The translations under genes were made by a program, and so were the position numbers. A model generated the notes under the pieces. The model had not been told where the DNA came from, made no database searches, and worked only from the letters and a program-made list of their open reading frames with translations. A stretch of DNA of 64,000 nt from CBDHGY01 sp965263325 (GTDB taxonomy: Bacteria > Pseudomonadota > Alphaproteobacteria > Caulobacterales > Hyphomonadaceae), in assembly GCA_965263325.1 (NCBI GenBank), contig CBDHGY010000002.1:2418001-2482000 (forward strand), read 5' to 3'. Of the stretch, positions 15,379 to 24,507 are shown piece after piece; the stretch's first letter is position 1, and the number at the start of each line of letters is the position of its first letter.

Positions 15379-16017
15379 CTACCGAACGCGAGCAGGTCGA
15401 GCTTTTATCACACCTGAAACTGCTATTTCGACAAGATGTTTTGGTTCAGACCATGAAAAACCACTGATTGTGATGAGGTTATGCGAGATGCCGTTCAGGG
15501 CACACAGAAGAGACTGCGCTTTTAAGTCTAGAGTATCTTGGTTGATATTAGTTCCGATTGCATCGCCGAGGCATTGGTAAAGCAATGAGAAGCGCTGAAT
15601 GGACCGGCCGTTCTCAACGAACACGCTCACATCTGATTGCGAGACATCACTCGACATAAAAACAAGAAAATAGTGCTCGCGGTGTTTTAGCCAGTACTCG
15701 ACATAGGCGAGACAAACGGCATTTAAGCGCGCATCTGTGTCTCTTTCCCCATCTGCAATTACAGTCAACTGGTCGAACAGCTCTGCGAAAATCTCGTCCC
15801 AGAGATATCGAAGAATATCGATCTTTCGTTCAAAATAGCGATAAAGCGTCATCACCGTACATCCCGCCTCTGCAGCGACTTTGCGCATGGAAACGGCGGT
15901 GTAGCCCTCTGACTTATACAGGCGCAGCGCACAGCTGGAGATGTGGGCGCGCATTTCTGCAACTTTCTCCTCAGTTAGCGCGGGGCGCCCACGCATCGAT
16001 GACTTCATTTTCGGCAT
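15379..16017 (-). CDS. TetR/AcrR family transcriptional regulator
   Basis: The ATG at 16017 (GGAG five bases upstream) gives 212 aa; a longer frame begins at 16056. The helix-turn-helix lies at about 35-65 (VSMRKVAAEAG, then TLYRYFERKIDIL), typical of TetR. The C-terminal ligand domain is helical and unassigned. It is divergent from a DUF2147/membrane protein operon. A 34-bp palindrome centred on CGCG sits 42 bases upstream of its own start and over the -10 of the divergent promoter, so autoregulation and repression of the neighbours is the natural reading. The ligand is unknown. Confidence 0.88.
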   Translation of the reverse strand: MPKMKSSMRGRPALTEEKVAEMRAHISSCALRLYKSEGYTAVSMRKVAAEAGCTVMTLYRYFERKIDILRYLWDEIFAELFDQLTVIADGERDTDARLNAVCLAYVEYWLKHREHYFLVFMSSDVSQSDVSVFVENGRSIQRFSLLYQCLGDAIGTNINQDTLDLKAQSLLCALNGISHNLITISGFSWSEPKHLVEIAVSGVIKARPARVR

Positions 16018-16044
16018 GTCATCTCCATAGGGAAAAGAACTGTC

Positions 16045-16073
16045 TTGACCAAGCACTCTTTATTTAATTATAA
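16045..16073 (+). promoter_or_regulatory. Promoter of the DUF2147 operon
   Basis: TTGACC (16045-16050) and TTATAA (16068-16073) are separated by exactly 17 bases, giving a near-consensus sigma-70-type promoter. The expected start of transcription is near 16080, about 25 bases before the ATG at 16105. Confidence 0.6.
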
Positions 16074-16092
16074 CGCGATATTTTTAAATAAA
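16059..16092. promoter_or_regulatory. 34-bp palindrome, likely TetR operator
   Basis: The sequence is symmetric about CGCG (16074-16077). TTTATTTAA (16059-16067) and TTAAATAAA (16084-16092) form perfect 9-bp outer arms, and 14 of 17 positions pair overall. It overlaps the -10 element of the rightward promoter and sits between the TetR gene and its divergent neighbours. The outer arms are AT-only, so chance symmetry contributes, but the centring and position are strong. Confidence 0.6.
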
Positions 16093-16104
16093 AGGGATCC
16101 GCCA

Positions 16105-16572
16105 ATGTTTGCGAAATGTACGGTGCTTATGGCCTTATTTTGGGGGCCGTCAGGTATGGCCGCAGCCCATAATGTGGATGATATTGCCGGTAACTGGCGA
16201 ACCGTACTCCACAAAGCCGAAGTACGAATTGCAGATTGTGGGGATAACACGCCTTGCGCCTTCCTTGTTTCGGAGGGTGAAGACACTCGCGGCCATGAAA
16301 TACATGATGTTCGGAATAAGCGTCCAGAGCTGCGCTCCCGGTCGCTGCAGGATTTGCCAATATTCTGGGGTTATGAAACGAACAAATCGGGTTGGAGCCG
16401 AGGTAAGCTCTACAATCCGGAAACAGGGCAAACCTTCCGATCGTCACTTGTTATCGTGTCTCCTGATCAGCTCAAAGTGAAGGGGTGTTTAGGCCCGTTC
16501 TGCCGTACGCAAATTTGGAAACGTATCCAAAAACAAGAAGCCTCAACGATTGAGGGGCCTTCAAATGACTAG
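16105..16572 (+). CDS. DUF2147 family secreted protein
   Basis: The ATG at 16105 (AAGGGA eight bases upstream) gives 155 aa. A signal peptide of about 20 residues ends GMAAAHN. The mature part has the DUF2147 layout: DIAGNWRT near the start, a central beta region with GKLYNPETGQTF and a late LKVKGCLGPFCRTQIWKR. Family members are small periplasmic beta proteins often expressed under envelope or solvent stress; the function is not established. It overlaps the next gene by eight bases, so they are coupled. Expression is probably set by the divergent TetR protein. Confidence 0.82.
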   Translation: MFAKCTVLMALFWGPSGMAAAHNVDDIAGNWRTVLHKAEVRIADCGDNTPCAFLVSEGEDTRGHEIHDVRNKRPELRSRSLQDLPIFWGYETNKSGWSRGKLYNPETGQTFRSSLVIVSPDQLKVKGCLGPFCRTQIWKRIQKQEASTIEGPSND

Positions 16573-16984
16573 TCTTGAACCACGCACGCTATTGCTCCTA
16601 CGCATCCTGTTTATTGTATCTGCGATCTGGAATTTTGCTGGGGCGGTCCCCGGACTAGCAGATGCCGCGGGCATGTTTGAACGAGAATTCGGACGTGAGC
16701 TGACAGATCCCGTCATGGTCGCGGTTTACCGCGGAGCATGGGGAACTGCTTTTCTTTATGGATTCGGCTTCTTGATGGCAGCTGCCAATCCGGTCAAACA
16801 CACCGGCATTGTGCTTATGGGCGGTACAGGAAAAGCGCTATTTGCTCTGAACTTGTTGTTCATGCACCTGAATGGCTGGGCATCACCCTTCGCAATCGTC
16901 GTCATCGTTGGTGACATTGTGTTTATCGCATTGTTCATTCTCTATTTTGTGCAACTTAAGAGAAGCGGGCATTCAATTCTGTAA
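16565..16984 (+). CDS. Four-helix integral membrane protein, unassigned
   Basis: The ATG at 16565 lies inside the last codons of the DUF2147 gene and gives 139 aa. Four hydrophobic helices are visible: about 8-30, 60-78, 85-105 and 110-133. A loop after helix 1 contains GMFEREFGRELTDPV. There are no catalytic motifs. I do not recognise the family. Coupling to a TetR-controlled DUF2147 gene suggests a small stress- or ligand-induced membrane function, which is inference only. Confidence 0.75.
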   Translation: MTSLEPRTLLLLRILFIVSAIWNFAGAVPGLADAAGMFEREFGRELTDPVMVAVYRGAWGTAFLYGFGFLMAAANPVKHTGIVLMGGTGKALFALNLLFMHLNGWASPFAIVVIVGDIVFIALFILYFVQLKRSGHSIL

Positions 16985-17054
16985 CTGAAGCGCCCTGTCT
17001 AATAGCGATATTGAGTGACTTGACAGCGCTGAATATATTCCTATCTTCGAAAAG

Positions 17055-17480
17055 ATGGATCAGTCAGCGTCATCTTTCTCACCCATTTGTGCGCTTTCCT
17101 TAAAGTGGCACAGGCTGATGCTTTATCTTCTTTCGGCCATGCGCCATGTCCGCTGGCTTGAGGATGAAGGGGCAGGACGCGCCCTTGCGCGCGCAGAAAC
17201 GCTGGAGGCGTGCCTGCATGTTGCGTTATATCATGCAACGGAAGAAGTGGAGCAGGCAGCAGCAGACTTACCGAAGCATCCTTGCCAGGAGGATGCACGC
17301 GCGCTCTCGCATTTGCGTTTGATCGCAAGAACCATCGCGGCGCTGATCATGATCGTGCAGCATATCAAGCTGCGTCTCATGATAAACTATAGAGCTGCAA
17401 AGTGGCGCGTCCTTCCAACCCGTTCGCATACCTCGCTCGATCACCGGGCAGGGGGTGATCTACCAAGTGCGCCGCCCTGA
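17055..17480 (+). CDS. Hypothetical 141-aa protein
   Basis: The frame is open from ATG 17055 to TGA 17478-17480. The middle (about 25-115) is predicted helical, with EDEGAGRALARAETLEA and LRLIARTIAALIMIVQ, while the C-terminal 25 residues look disordered. No family is recognised and the ribosome site is weak. Without it, 16985-17713 would be an unusually long empty gap, and the reading on the other strand looks worse in composition, so I keep it at moderate confidence. Confidence 0.4.
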   Translation: MDQSASSFSPICALSLKWHRLMLYLLSAMRHVRWLEDEGAGRALARAETLEACLHVALYHATEEVEQAAADLPKHPCQEDARALSHLRLIARTIAALIMIVQHIKLRLMINYRAAKWRVLPTRSHTSLDHRAGGDLPSAPP

Positions 17481-17540
17481 CGACGACATCCTGAAAACAA
17501 GCTGCAAGTTCTTCTTTGGCGCTCGCCTTAGGAGGTAATT

Positions 17541-17570
17541 GTGCTGGGGGCGGTGAAGCCAGCACCGCCC
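17541..17570 (+). promoter_or_regulatory. Two mutually exclusive hairpins upstream of phosphomannomutase
   Basis: GTGCTGG (17541-17547) pairs perfectly with CCAGCAC (17559-17565), and GGGCGGTG (17548-17555) pairs perfectly with CACCGCCC (17563-17570). The two stems share 17563-17565 and cannot form together. GGAGG lies 10 bases upstream at 17531-17535. No T tract follows. It lies about 145 bases before the phosphomannomutase start and could be an RNA switch, or merely a GC-rich coincidence. Confidence 0.3.
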
Positions 17571-17713
17571 TGATGGAAGGGGCGTGAATTGATTGCCAAT
17601 GCGCGGCAGGATATTAATCTATTGAGCAGCAGAATTCGGGGAATTTTCTTGCATTTTGGGTGCGTGTTTTGCATGTCCCTACTCGCACCAGACCAGTGAG
17701 GGATGCCGCGACC

Positions 17714-19231
17714 ATGATGCCGAAACCTAGCGCGAGTATTGCGCCAAACACGCTTGAATTTGAAACTCTGCCGCTTGTTAAGCCGACAGGCTTTCGTGAG
17801 TATGATGCGCGCTGGTGGTTTAACGGGGTTGGCGGCGAGAAAGACCCGGAGCTGAACCTTGAAGGTGTGAAGGCGCTCGGCCTTGGCATGGCAACCTTGT
17901 TTCATGAACTGGGTGTTGAGCCGAAGGTGGTCACCGGACATGATTTCCGCTCGATTTCCCTGGGTATCAAGAACGCGCTGATCCTTGGCCTGGTTCAGGG
18001 GGGCTGCGAAGTTCTGGATGTTGGGCTCGCACTTAGCCCAATGGTTTACTGGAGCCAGTTTGAACTCGATGCGCCTTGCTGCGCGATGGTGACGGCCTCG
18101 CATAATGAAAATGGCTGGACAGGCGTGAAGATGGGCGCCGACAAACCGCTGACTTTTGGGCCGGTTGAAATGGGCCGTCTCAAAGAGATCGTGCTTGCCG
18201 GCGCGTTTGAACCTCGGGCTGGCGGGGGGCACTTCCGTGTCGATGGCATTCGCGAGAAATATATCGCGTCAGTCGCCGAAGGTGTCTCTATCAAGCGGCC
18301 GCTGAAAGTTATTGCCGCGTGCGGCAACGGCACGGCGGGCGCATTTGCGCCGGATGCGCTTCGTGCAATGGGTGTGGAAGTCATCGAGATGGATTGTAAT
18401 CTCGACAACACATTCCCGAAATACAATCCGAACCCGGAAGACAGCAAAATGCTGCATGCGATGTCGGACGCCGTGAAAGAGCTCGGTGCAGATGTTGCGC
18501 TCGGCTTTGACGGCGACGGCGACCGGTGCGGCGTCGTTGACAACACGGGCGAAGAGATTTTCGCCGATAAGATCGGCCTTATGCTCGCACGAGATCTTTC
18601 GAAGGAATATCCCGGTGCGAAATTTGTGGTCGATGTGAAGTCTACCGGCCTCTACAAAACCGATCCTGTGCTTAAGGAAAACGGATCAACCGTCGACTAT
18701 TATAAGACGGGACACTCTTACATTAAGCGCCGCACAACCGATCTCGATGCGCTCGCGGGATTTGAGAAGTCCGGGCATTTCTTCTTCCGCCAGCCGATCG
18801 GGTATGGCTATGATTGCGGGCTTGTGGCGGCTAAGGCGATTCTCGAAATGCTGGACCGCAACCCGGGCCGGTCAATGGCGGACCTTAAGGGTGACCTTGA
18901 AGTTGCTTACACCTCACTCACCATGTCACCAAAGTGCGATGACGAGATCAAGTATGACGTGCTTGATCGCATCGTGGCGGAATACAAAGCGCTGGAAGGC
19001 GGCGAAATTCTCGGCCGCAAGATCATTAACATCAATACGGTCAACGGTGTGCGCACCACGCTGGAAGACGGTTCATGGGTATTGGTGCGCGCGTCCTCAA
19101 ATAAGCCTGAGCTCGTCGTTGTGGTTGAGAGCATGGAGAGCGAAGATGATATGCGTGCGCTCTTCCGTGAAGAAGTGAAGCCGCGCCTCGCGAAGTATGG
19201 CGAGATTGGCGCGTATAATCAGGAGATCTAG
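17714..19231 (+). CDS. Phosphomannomutase/phosphoglucomutase
   Basis: This enzyme interconverts hexose 6- and 1-phosphates to supply GDP-mannose or UDP-glucose precursors for envelope polysaccharide. The start is taken as the first ATG of ATGATG at 17714, giving 505 aa; GAGGG lies upstream. The catalytic phosphoserine loop VTASHNENGW (Ser about 128), the metal-binding loop DGDGDR (about 266-271) and the sugar-binding GEKSGH-equivalent GFEKSGHFFF are all present, as is a C-terminal RASSNKPEL phosphate-binding loop. It converges on SulP with an 18-base gap. A 6-bp hairpin (GTTCGG/CCGAAC, 19231-19268) around a GGGC/GCCC stem lies across both stops. Confidence 0.92.
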   Translation: MMPKPSASIAPNTLEFETLPLVKPTGFREYDARWWFNGVGGEKDPELNLEGVKALGLGMATLFHELGVEPKVVTGHDFRSISLGIKNALILGLVQGGCEVLDVGLALSPMVYWSQFELDAPCCAMVTASHNENGWTGVKMGADKPLTFGPVEMGRLKEIVLAGAFEPRAGGGHFRVDGIREKYIASVAEGVSIKRPLKVIAACGNGTAGAFAPDALRAMGVEVIEMDCNLDNTFPKYNPNPEDSKMLHAMSDAVKELGADVALGFDGDGDRCGVVDNTGEEIFADKIGLMLARDLSKEYPGAKFVVDVKSTGLYKTDPVLKENGSTVDYYKTGHSYIKRRTTDLDALAGFEKSGHFFFRQPIGYGYDCGLVAAKAILEMLDRNPGRSMADLKGDLEVAYTSLTMSPKCDDEIKYDVLDRIVAEYKALEGGEILGRKIININTVNGVRTTLEDGSWVLVRASSNKPELVVVVESMESEDDMRALFREEVKPRLAKYGEIGAYNQEI

Positions 19232-19249
19232 TTCGGTCGCATTCGTGGG

Positions 19250-20959
19250 CTAATGCCCGCTGCCGAACACGCCTGTGCGGACATTGTAATCTACGGCGAT
19301 ACCGTATTCCGGATCATCCTCGGAATCGACCATTAGCTGCCCAGCCTTGTTGAGAAGACGATGACAGTCCGGCGTCAGGTGGCGCAAGCGTAGCGTCTTT
19401 CCCATCGCTTCATACTTCGCGGCAAGATCTTCAATGGCCTGCAGTGCCGATTGATCGACAACGCGCGAGCGCAAGAAGTCGACGATGACGACATCTGGGT
19501 CTTCCTCTGGTGTGAAGAGTTCTGCGAACCCATCCGTCGACCCAAAGAAAAGCGGGCCTTCAATCTCATAGACTTTCGCGCCCGGCTCGCGGACACTGTC
19601 TCGCTCGATAATTCGAATGCGAGTCGCATTGTTCCAGGCGTAGGCTAGTGCAGAGACAATCACCCCGACGATAACGGCGATCGCGAGATCCTTCCAGACG
19701 GTCACGGCCGTTACGAGAACAATCACCGCAGCATCTGTGGCAGGGATCTTTCGCATGATGCGCAAGCTGTTCCATGCAAACGTACCGATCACGACCATGA
19801 ACATCACACCGACCAGCGCCGCGAGAGGGATTTGTTCAATCAGCACTGATCCAACAAGAATGAATAGAAGCAGGAAGAGCGCTGCTGTTATGCCAGACAC
19901 GCGCGTGGTGCCTCCAGACTTCACATTGATCATGGATTGGCCAATCATCGCGCAGCCGCCCATACCGCCGAAGAAACCTGTCACGATATTCGCACCGCCC
20001 TGCGCGATACATTCCTGAGAAGCCCCGCCGCGCTCGCCTTTCATTTCACCAACGAGATTCAGCGTCAGCAGGCTTTCGATCAGGCCAATTGCGCCGAGGA
20101 TCACTGCATAAGGCAGGATAATTTGCAGCGTTTCAAAGTTCAGCGGTGGGACCGGCGCAAATTCGGATGGTCCATCTTTCCAGATATAGGAGCCATAAAC
20201 CGGATCTGAGGATAGCGTGAAGGGAATGTGGAATTGTGGAAAGCCGCCACTGACGCTTGCGAGGTCACCAACGGTCGGAACGTTCAAACCAAGCGCAATT
20301 ACAAGTGCCGCGACGATCAGAATACCGGCCAGCGGAGCCGGCATTATGTTCGTCACTTTCGGCATGAGCCAAATGATGAGCATCGTTAGCGCTGTGAATC
20401 CAAGCATCAACGCAAGAGGTAAACCTGTTAGCCATTCGCCGTTTGGCAAGAAACTGTGTCCATCTGGGTGCGCGGTGCCCGGCACCTGAAACAGGCTAAG
20501 CTGAGCCAAGCCAATAACGATTGCGAGCCCGTTCACAAATCCAAGCATGACAGGCGTTGGCACGAGCCGGATGAACTTACCAAGTTTGAATATGCCCGCG
20601 CCGACTTGCAATATCCCCATCAGGATGACCGTCGCAAATAGATACTCCACACCGTGTTGCGCCACCAGCGCGACCATTACAACGGCGAGCGCGCCCGTTG
20701 CACCAGAGATCATCCCGGGGCGGCCGCCGAACAAGGCTGTAATCAATCCCACAATAAAAGCCGCATAGAGCCCCACCAGTGGTTCAACCCCTGCGACAAA
20801 CGCAAAGGCGACCGCTTCGGGCACCAGCGCGAGTGCTACCGTCAGACCTGCTAAAACCTCTACACGCGCTTTGGAAAGCGACATGTCCTGTCCGCTGATT
20901 TGCGGCACGCCAGCTTGTTTCAGCCGCTGTGCGAAGCCGCTTAGAGAAAGTTGTGTCAT
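19250..20959 (-). CDS. SulP family anion transporter with STAS domain
   Basis: The ATG at 20959 (AAGG five bases upstream) gives 569 aa. About 12 hydrophobic helices occupy residues 30-420, beginning with the SulP signature region EVLAGLTVALALVPEAVAFAF. A C-terminal STAS domain (about 440-555) contains VVIDFLRSRVVDQSAL. SulP proteins move sulfate, bicarbonate or dicarboxylates; no carbonic anhydrase gene adjoins, so the substrate is open. The ending is hydrophilic (FGSGH). The gene stands alone and converges on the phosphomannomutase gene. Confidence 0.92.
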   Translation of the reverse strand: MTQLSLSGFAQRLKQAGVPQISGQDMSLSKARVEVLAGLTVALALVPEAVAFAFVAGVEPLVGLYAAFIVGLITALFGGRPGMISGATGALAVVMVALVAQHGVEYLFATVILMGILQVGAGIFKLGKFIRLVPTPVMLGFVNGLAIVIGLAQLSLFQVPGTAHPDGHSFLPNGEWLTGLPLALMLGFTALTMLIIWLMPKVTNIMPAPLAGILIVAALVIALGLNVPTVGDLASVSGGFPQFHIPFTLSSDPVYGSYIWKDGPSEFAPVPPLNFETLQIILPYAVILGAIGLIESLLTLNLVGEMKGERGGASQECIAQGGANIVTGFFGGMGGCAMIGQSMINVKSGGTTRVSGITAALFLLLFILVGSVLIEQIPLAALVGVMFMVVIGTFAWNSLRIMRKIPATDAAVIVLVTAVTVWKDLAIAVIVGVIVSALAYAWNNATRIRIIERDSVREPGAKVYEIEGPLFFGSTDGFAELFTPEEDPDVVIVDFLRSRVVDQSALQAIEDLAAKYEAMGKTLRLRHLTPDCHRLLNKAGQLMVDSEDDPEYGIAVDYNVRTGVFGSGH

Positions 20960-21043
20960 GTTGACCTTGGATTTCTGTATAACTCGGAGATGCGGCGTAT
21001 TAGGTGCGCTCGCGCTATGATGCAATGCACAATAGCTGCTTTC

Positions 21044-21775
21044 TTAGCGCACATCCTCATAAGAGCGGCGTAGCTTCGAGGGGCTGCGGCCAAGCCCCCA
21101 CATTGCGCCAACATATAAGTAGGTCATATTCGCTTTCCAAAAGCCCCATTTGGCGACGCGCCGGTCTGAGGACCAGACTTTGCGGTTCACTTGTTTCACG
21201 CGTCCGCGCCCGGTTCGTACCATGGCCAGACAAAGACTTGCTTCTTCCATAATGACTTGTGTTTCGTCGTATCCGCCGACCGCGTCGAAATCGTCGCGCC
21301 GACAGATTATGACCTGATCTCCAAAGAGCAATCGGCAACCCTTGAAGAAACTTAGCGGTCGAAACAGAAGAGGCGCGTACCAGGTTTTGAGGAAATTGTG
21401 CGCCGTCGTGATCGGTCTGAGCTTTTCTCCTCGCATAATCGAAACAAAACCCGCAAGTGCGGTGCGTTGATTGGAAAGAACGTCTTCGGCGAGTGAGACA
21501 AAATCGCTGGGCAGCGTCGTATCGGCGTGAAGGAAGCAGAGAATATTGCCACGCGCTTGTGCTGTGCCAGCGTTCATTTGCGCCGCGCGATTTTTTGGCA
21601 AGCCGCTGATGACCGTCACCCCATGCGATGCTGCAAGATCACGGCTTTCATCCGTGCTGCCAGCATCCGCCATAATGATCTCAAATGGAGGGGGCTCTAG
21701 CTTCGCGAGATTAGAAAGCGTTTCAGGCAGCGCTTCAGCTTCGTTCAAAACCGGCAGAATGATCGAAACTGTCAT
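21044..21775 (-). CDS. Glycosyltransferase family 2 (TIGR04283-like)
   Basis: This is a 243-aa GT-A enzyme. It shows the nucleotide-binding start SIILPVLNEAEALP, MADAGSTDES, the metal motif FLHADTTLP (D-x-D equivalent) and GGYDETQVIMEE in the acceptor region. These features fit the compact family-2 transferases of the TIGR04283 type, which carry no membrane helices apart from a weak C-terminal one. Donor and acceptor are unknown. It lies alone between SulP and a serine hydrolase; the nearest sugar-nucleotide genes are ugd and the decarboxylase about 1.4 kb away on the other strand. Confidence 0.82.
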   Translation of the reverse strand: MTVSIILPVLNEAEALPETLSNLAKLEPPPFEIIMADAGSTDESRDLAASHGVTVISGLPKNRAAQMNAGTAQARGNILCFLHADTTLPSDFVSLAEDVLSNQRTALAGFVSIMRGEKLRPITTAHNFLKTWYAPLLFRPLSFFKGCRLLFGDQVIICRRDDFDAVGGYDETQVIMEEASLCLAMVRTGRGRVKQVNRKVWSSDRRVAKWGFWKANMTYLYVGAMWGLGRSPSKLRRSYEDVR

Positions 21776-21826
21776 GCAGCGCTTCTACCACGAAGCGGAG
21801 AGGGTGACATCACGATTATGCGAGGT

Positions 21827-23026
21827 TTATCGCATCCAGGCTCCGCTGGTGTTGCTGGTATAACCGAGCGCTCGATACGCTTCGTCGATCAGGCTTTGGC
21901 CGCGCGCATTCATCAGGATCCCTGGACCCATTTGGTTCATTGTGTAGCTGAATGCCAACCCGCATTCTGGATCAGCAAAGCCAATTGAACCGCCTGCGCC
22001 GACATGGCCGAAGGCGCGGTCACCCAGGAGTACGCTGTCTTGATTGCCAGGTGCTGCGCCGCGATTGTCCATGGATTTCATAAATCCCGGGCCGAAACGC
22101 GTTCCGACTTTTAGCGTTGCGTCGCGCGCGGTTGCGGTTGCAACGCGGCTCATATGATCGAGCCGTTCTTTCGAAACGAGCGTGCCGCCACCCATGGCGA
22201 GCTGTTCGTACATTTTTACCTGATTGCGCGCATTCGTGATCCCGCCGGCACCGCCGATTTCTGCGCGGTGGGCCTCCGGTTGGTTGGCATTCCATCCCCC
22301 TACATTCAATACAGATAGATGCGGGATCGATGCCGGGTCTCCCAGCAATGCTGTCGCAAACTCTCCGGGGACATCACTCGGCTGGGGTTCGTATAGCAAT
22401 ATCGGGGCGATATGCGGAGTTTCGTCTTCTGGTAGGCCGATCCAGTAACGCATGCCGAGCGGTCCTGCGATGTTTTCAGCAAAGAAAGCTCCAAGGGATT
22501 TGCCCGAAACGCGCCGCACGAGTTCGCCGACAGTCCAGCCAAACGAGATCATATGGTAGCCATTGCGCGTGCCCGGCTCCCAGAAAGGTTCTTCGGCCGC
22601 AAGGCGTTCGCACATATACTCCCAATCGCATACACCGCCTTCTTTCACCGGTTCCCGGAGAGCCGGAACACCGCTTTCATGGTTTAGCATCATGGAGACC
22701 GTGGTGCTTTCTTTCCCATTTGTTGCAAACTCTGGCCAATACTGGGCAACCTTTGCGTTCAGATTGAGCTTGCCCTGATCGATCAGCATATGCGCGCAAA
22801 GGGCGGTTGCTGCTTTTGTGCAGGAAAAGACGATCGAGACGGTGTCTTCTTGCCAGGGCTCCCCGGTGTCTTTGTTGGCAATGCCGCCCCACAGGTCGAC
22901 GGCTTTTTCTCCATTCACGCTCAGAGCGACCGATGCACCAACTTCACCGCGCTCCGCAAAGTTCTTTTCGAATTCCGCCTTCACATTTGAGAAAGCCGGG
23001 TCGCAGGTGCCGAATACTTGGGTCAT
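21827..23026 (-). CDS. Beta-lactamase-fold serine hydrolase
   Basis: The ATG at 23026 (GGAG ten bases upstream) gives 399 aa without a signal peptide. The nucleophile motif is SCTK (S-x-x-K) in IVFSCTKAATALC, followed by a GYHM tyrosine motif and HVGAGG as the third box. This is the pattern of cytoplasmic class C beta-lactamase-like esterases (EstB type), not of exported beta-lactamases. Probable role: esterase or transesterase on small substrates. No linked pathway genes are visible. Confidence 0.85.
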   Translation of the reverse strand: MTQVFGTCDPAFSNVKAEFEKNFAERGEVGASVALSVNGEKAVDLWGGIANKDTGEPWQEDTVSIVFSCTKAATALCAHMLIDQGKLNLNAKVAQYWPEFATNGKESTTVSMMLNHESGVPALREPVKEGGVCDWEYMCERLAAEEPFWEPGTRNGYHMISFGWTVGELVRRVSGKSLGAFFAENIAGPLGMRYWIGLPEDETPHIAPILLYEPQPSDVPGEFATALLGDPASIPHLSVLNVGGWNANQPEAHRAEIGGAGGITNARNQVKMYEQLAMGGGTLVSKERLDHMSRVATATARDATLKVGTRFGPGFMKSMDNRGAAPGNQDSVLLGDRAFGHVGAGGSIGFADPECGLAFSYTMNQMGPGILMNARGQSLIDEAYRALGYTSNTSGAWMR

Positions 23027-23199
23027 CGTCGAAATTCTCCTCGTTGTGGAAACACACAAACACATTCAGCCCCGAATGGGAATTTCACGTAGCGACAGTT
23101 GAATTAGCAGGCTTCTGTTGCCTCGAGCACTTGACCCGCCAGACAAAAGGCCTAACCCGTCCACAAAACAAATAGGCGTTTGAGTACAAAGAGGTTCCC

Positions 23200-24504
23200 A
23201 TGCGGGTAGCAATGATTGGGACAGGCTATGTTGGCCTGGTGTCTGGAGCATGTTTTGCGGATTTCGGGCACATCGTGACCTGCGTGGATAAGGATGCCAC
23301 GAAGATTGAACGTCTCGAAAATGGTGAGATACCGATTTTCGAGCCGGGTCTGGATGATCTTGTCGCAAAGAATGTGAAAGAGGGCCGTCTGTTTTTCACC
23401 ACTGAGGCGAAAGACGCGATTGCCGATTCGGATGCTGTGTTTATAGCCGTTGGAACGCCGTCGCGGCGAGGGGATGGCCACGCTGACTTATCCTATGTCT
23501 ATGCCGCCGCGGAAGAAATTGCCGAGCTCATGGATGGGTTCACCGTCGTCGTCACCAAATCAACGGTGCCTGTCGGGACGGGCGATGAAGTCGAAGACAT
23601 CGTCAGAAAGACCCGCCCAGATGCAAACTTCGCTGTTGTCTCCAATCCTGAGTTTTTGCGAGAAGGCGCGGCGATCGGCGATTTCAAACGTCCAGACCGT
23701 GTGGTGGTTGGCACCGAAGATGAACGCGCGAAGAAAGTCATGGAAGAGCTTTACCGCCCATTATTTCTCAACCAGACGCCAATCGTCTTTACCGCGCGGC
23801 GTACATCTGAGCTCATTAAATATGCTGCGAATGCATTCCTTGCCGTGAAAATTACGTTCATCAACGAGATGGCCGATCTTTGCGAGGCGGTTGGTGCAAA
23901 TGTTCAGGAAGTCTCACGCGGGATTGGACTTGATGGACGGATCGGCAAGAAGTTCCTGAATGCGGGGCCCGGCTATGGTGGATCCTGCTTTCCAAAAGAT
24001 ACGCTCGCATTGACAAAGACCGCCAATGATCACGGCTCACCCGTCAAGATTGTCGACACGGTCGTTGAAGTGAATGCTGCACGAAAAAAAGCCATGGCAA
24101 CCAAAGTCATCGAGGCGATGGGCGGGGATGTCTCCGGCAAGACGATCGGTGTGCTTGGCCTCGCTTTCAAGCCAAATACTGATGATATGCGCGATGCGCC
24201 AAGTCTGGATATCGTGCCAGCCTTGATTGCCGCCGGTGCAACTGTGCGCGCCTATGATCCAGAAGCAATGGAAGAAGCCAGCCACTTGATGGACGGCATT
24301 GAGTATACAGACAATCCTTATGCGACGCTGGAGCAGGCAGACGCGATGGTGATCATCACTGAATGGGACCAGTTCCGCGCGCTTGATCTTGACCGGGTGA
24401 AGAGCTGTCTCAGCGGGAACGTCGTTGTGGATCTGCGCAACATCTATGACCCGGCAGATATGGCGCGGCGCGGCTTTGAGTATACGAGTGTGGGGCGGCC
24501 ATAA
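23200..24504 (+). CDS. ugd: UDP-glucose 6-dehydrogenase
   Basis: This enzyme oxidises UDP-glucose twice with NAD to UDP-glucuronate, in the cytoplasm. The 434-aa length is standard. The N-terminal NAD site is MIGTGYVGLVSG, the active-site cysteine lies in GPGYGGSCFPKD (about residue 263), and the C-terminal domain carries GLAFKPNTDDMRDAPS. AAAGAGG precedes the ATG. Three bases separate it from the UDP-glucuronate decarboxylase gene, so the two enzymes form a two-step route UDP-Glc to UDP-GlcA to UDP-xylose for exopolysaccharide or LPS. Confidence 0.96.
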   Translation: MRVAMIGTGYVGLVSGACFADFGHIVTCVDKDATKIERLENGEIPIFEPGLDDLVAKNVKEGRLFFTTEAKDAIADSDAVFIAVGTPSRRGDGHADLSYVYAAAEEIAELMDGFTVVVTKSTVPVGTGDEVEDIVRKTRPDANFAVVSNPEFLREGAAIGDFKRPDRVVVGTEDERAKKVMEELYRPLFLNQTPIVFTARRTSELIKYAANAFLAVKITFINEMADLCEAVGANVQEVSRGIGLDGRIGKKFLNAGPGYGGSCFPKDTLALTKTANDHGSPVKIVDTVVEVNAARKKAMATKVIEAMGGDVSGKTIGVLGLAFKPNTDDMRDAPSLDIVPALIAAGATVRAYDPEAMEEASHLMDGIEYTDNPYATLEQADAMVIITEWDQFRALDLDRVKSCLSGNVVVDLRNIYDPADMARRGFEYTSVGRP

Positions 24505-24507
24505 CAG

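Noticed and set aside
17528..18232. Minus-strand frame of 234 codons over the start of phosphomannomutase
   Set aside because: It is antisense to the catalytic region of a clear enzyme.
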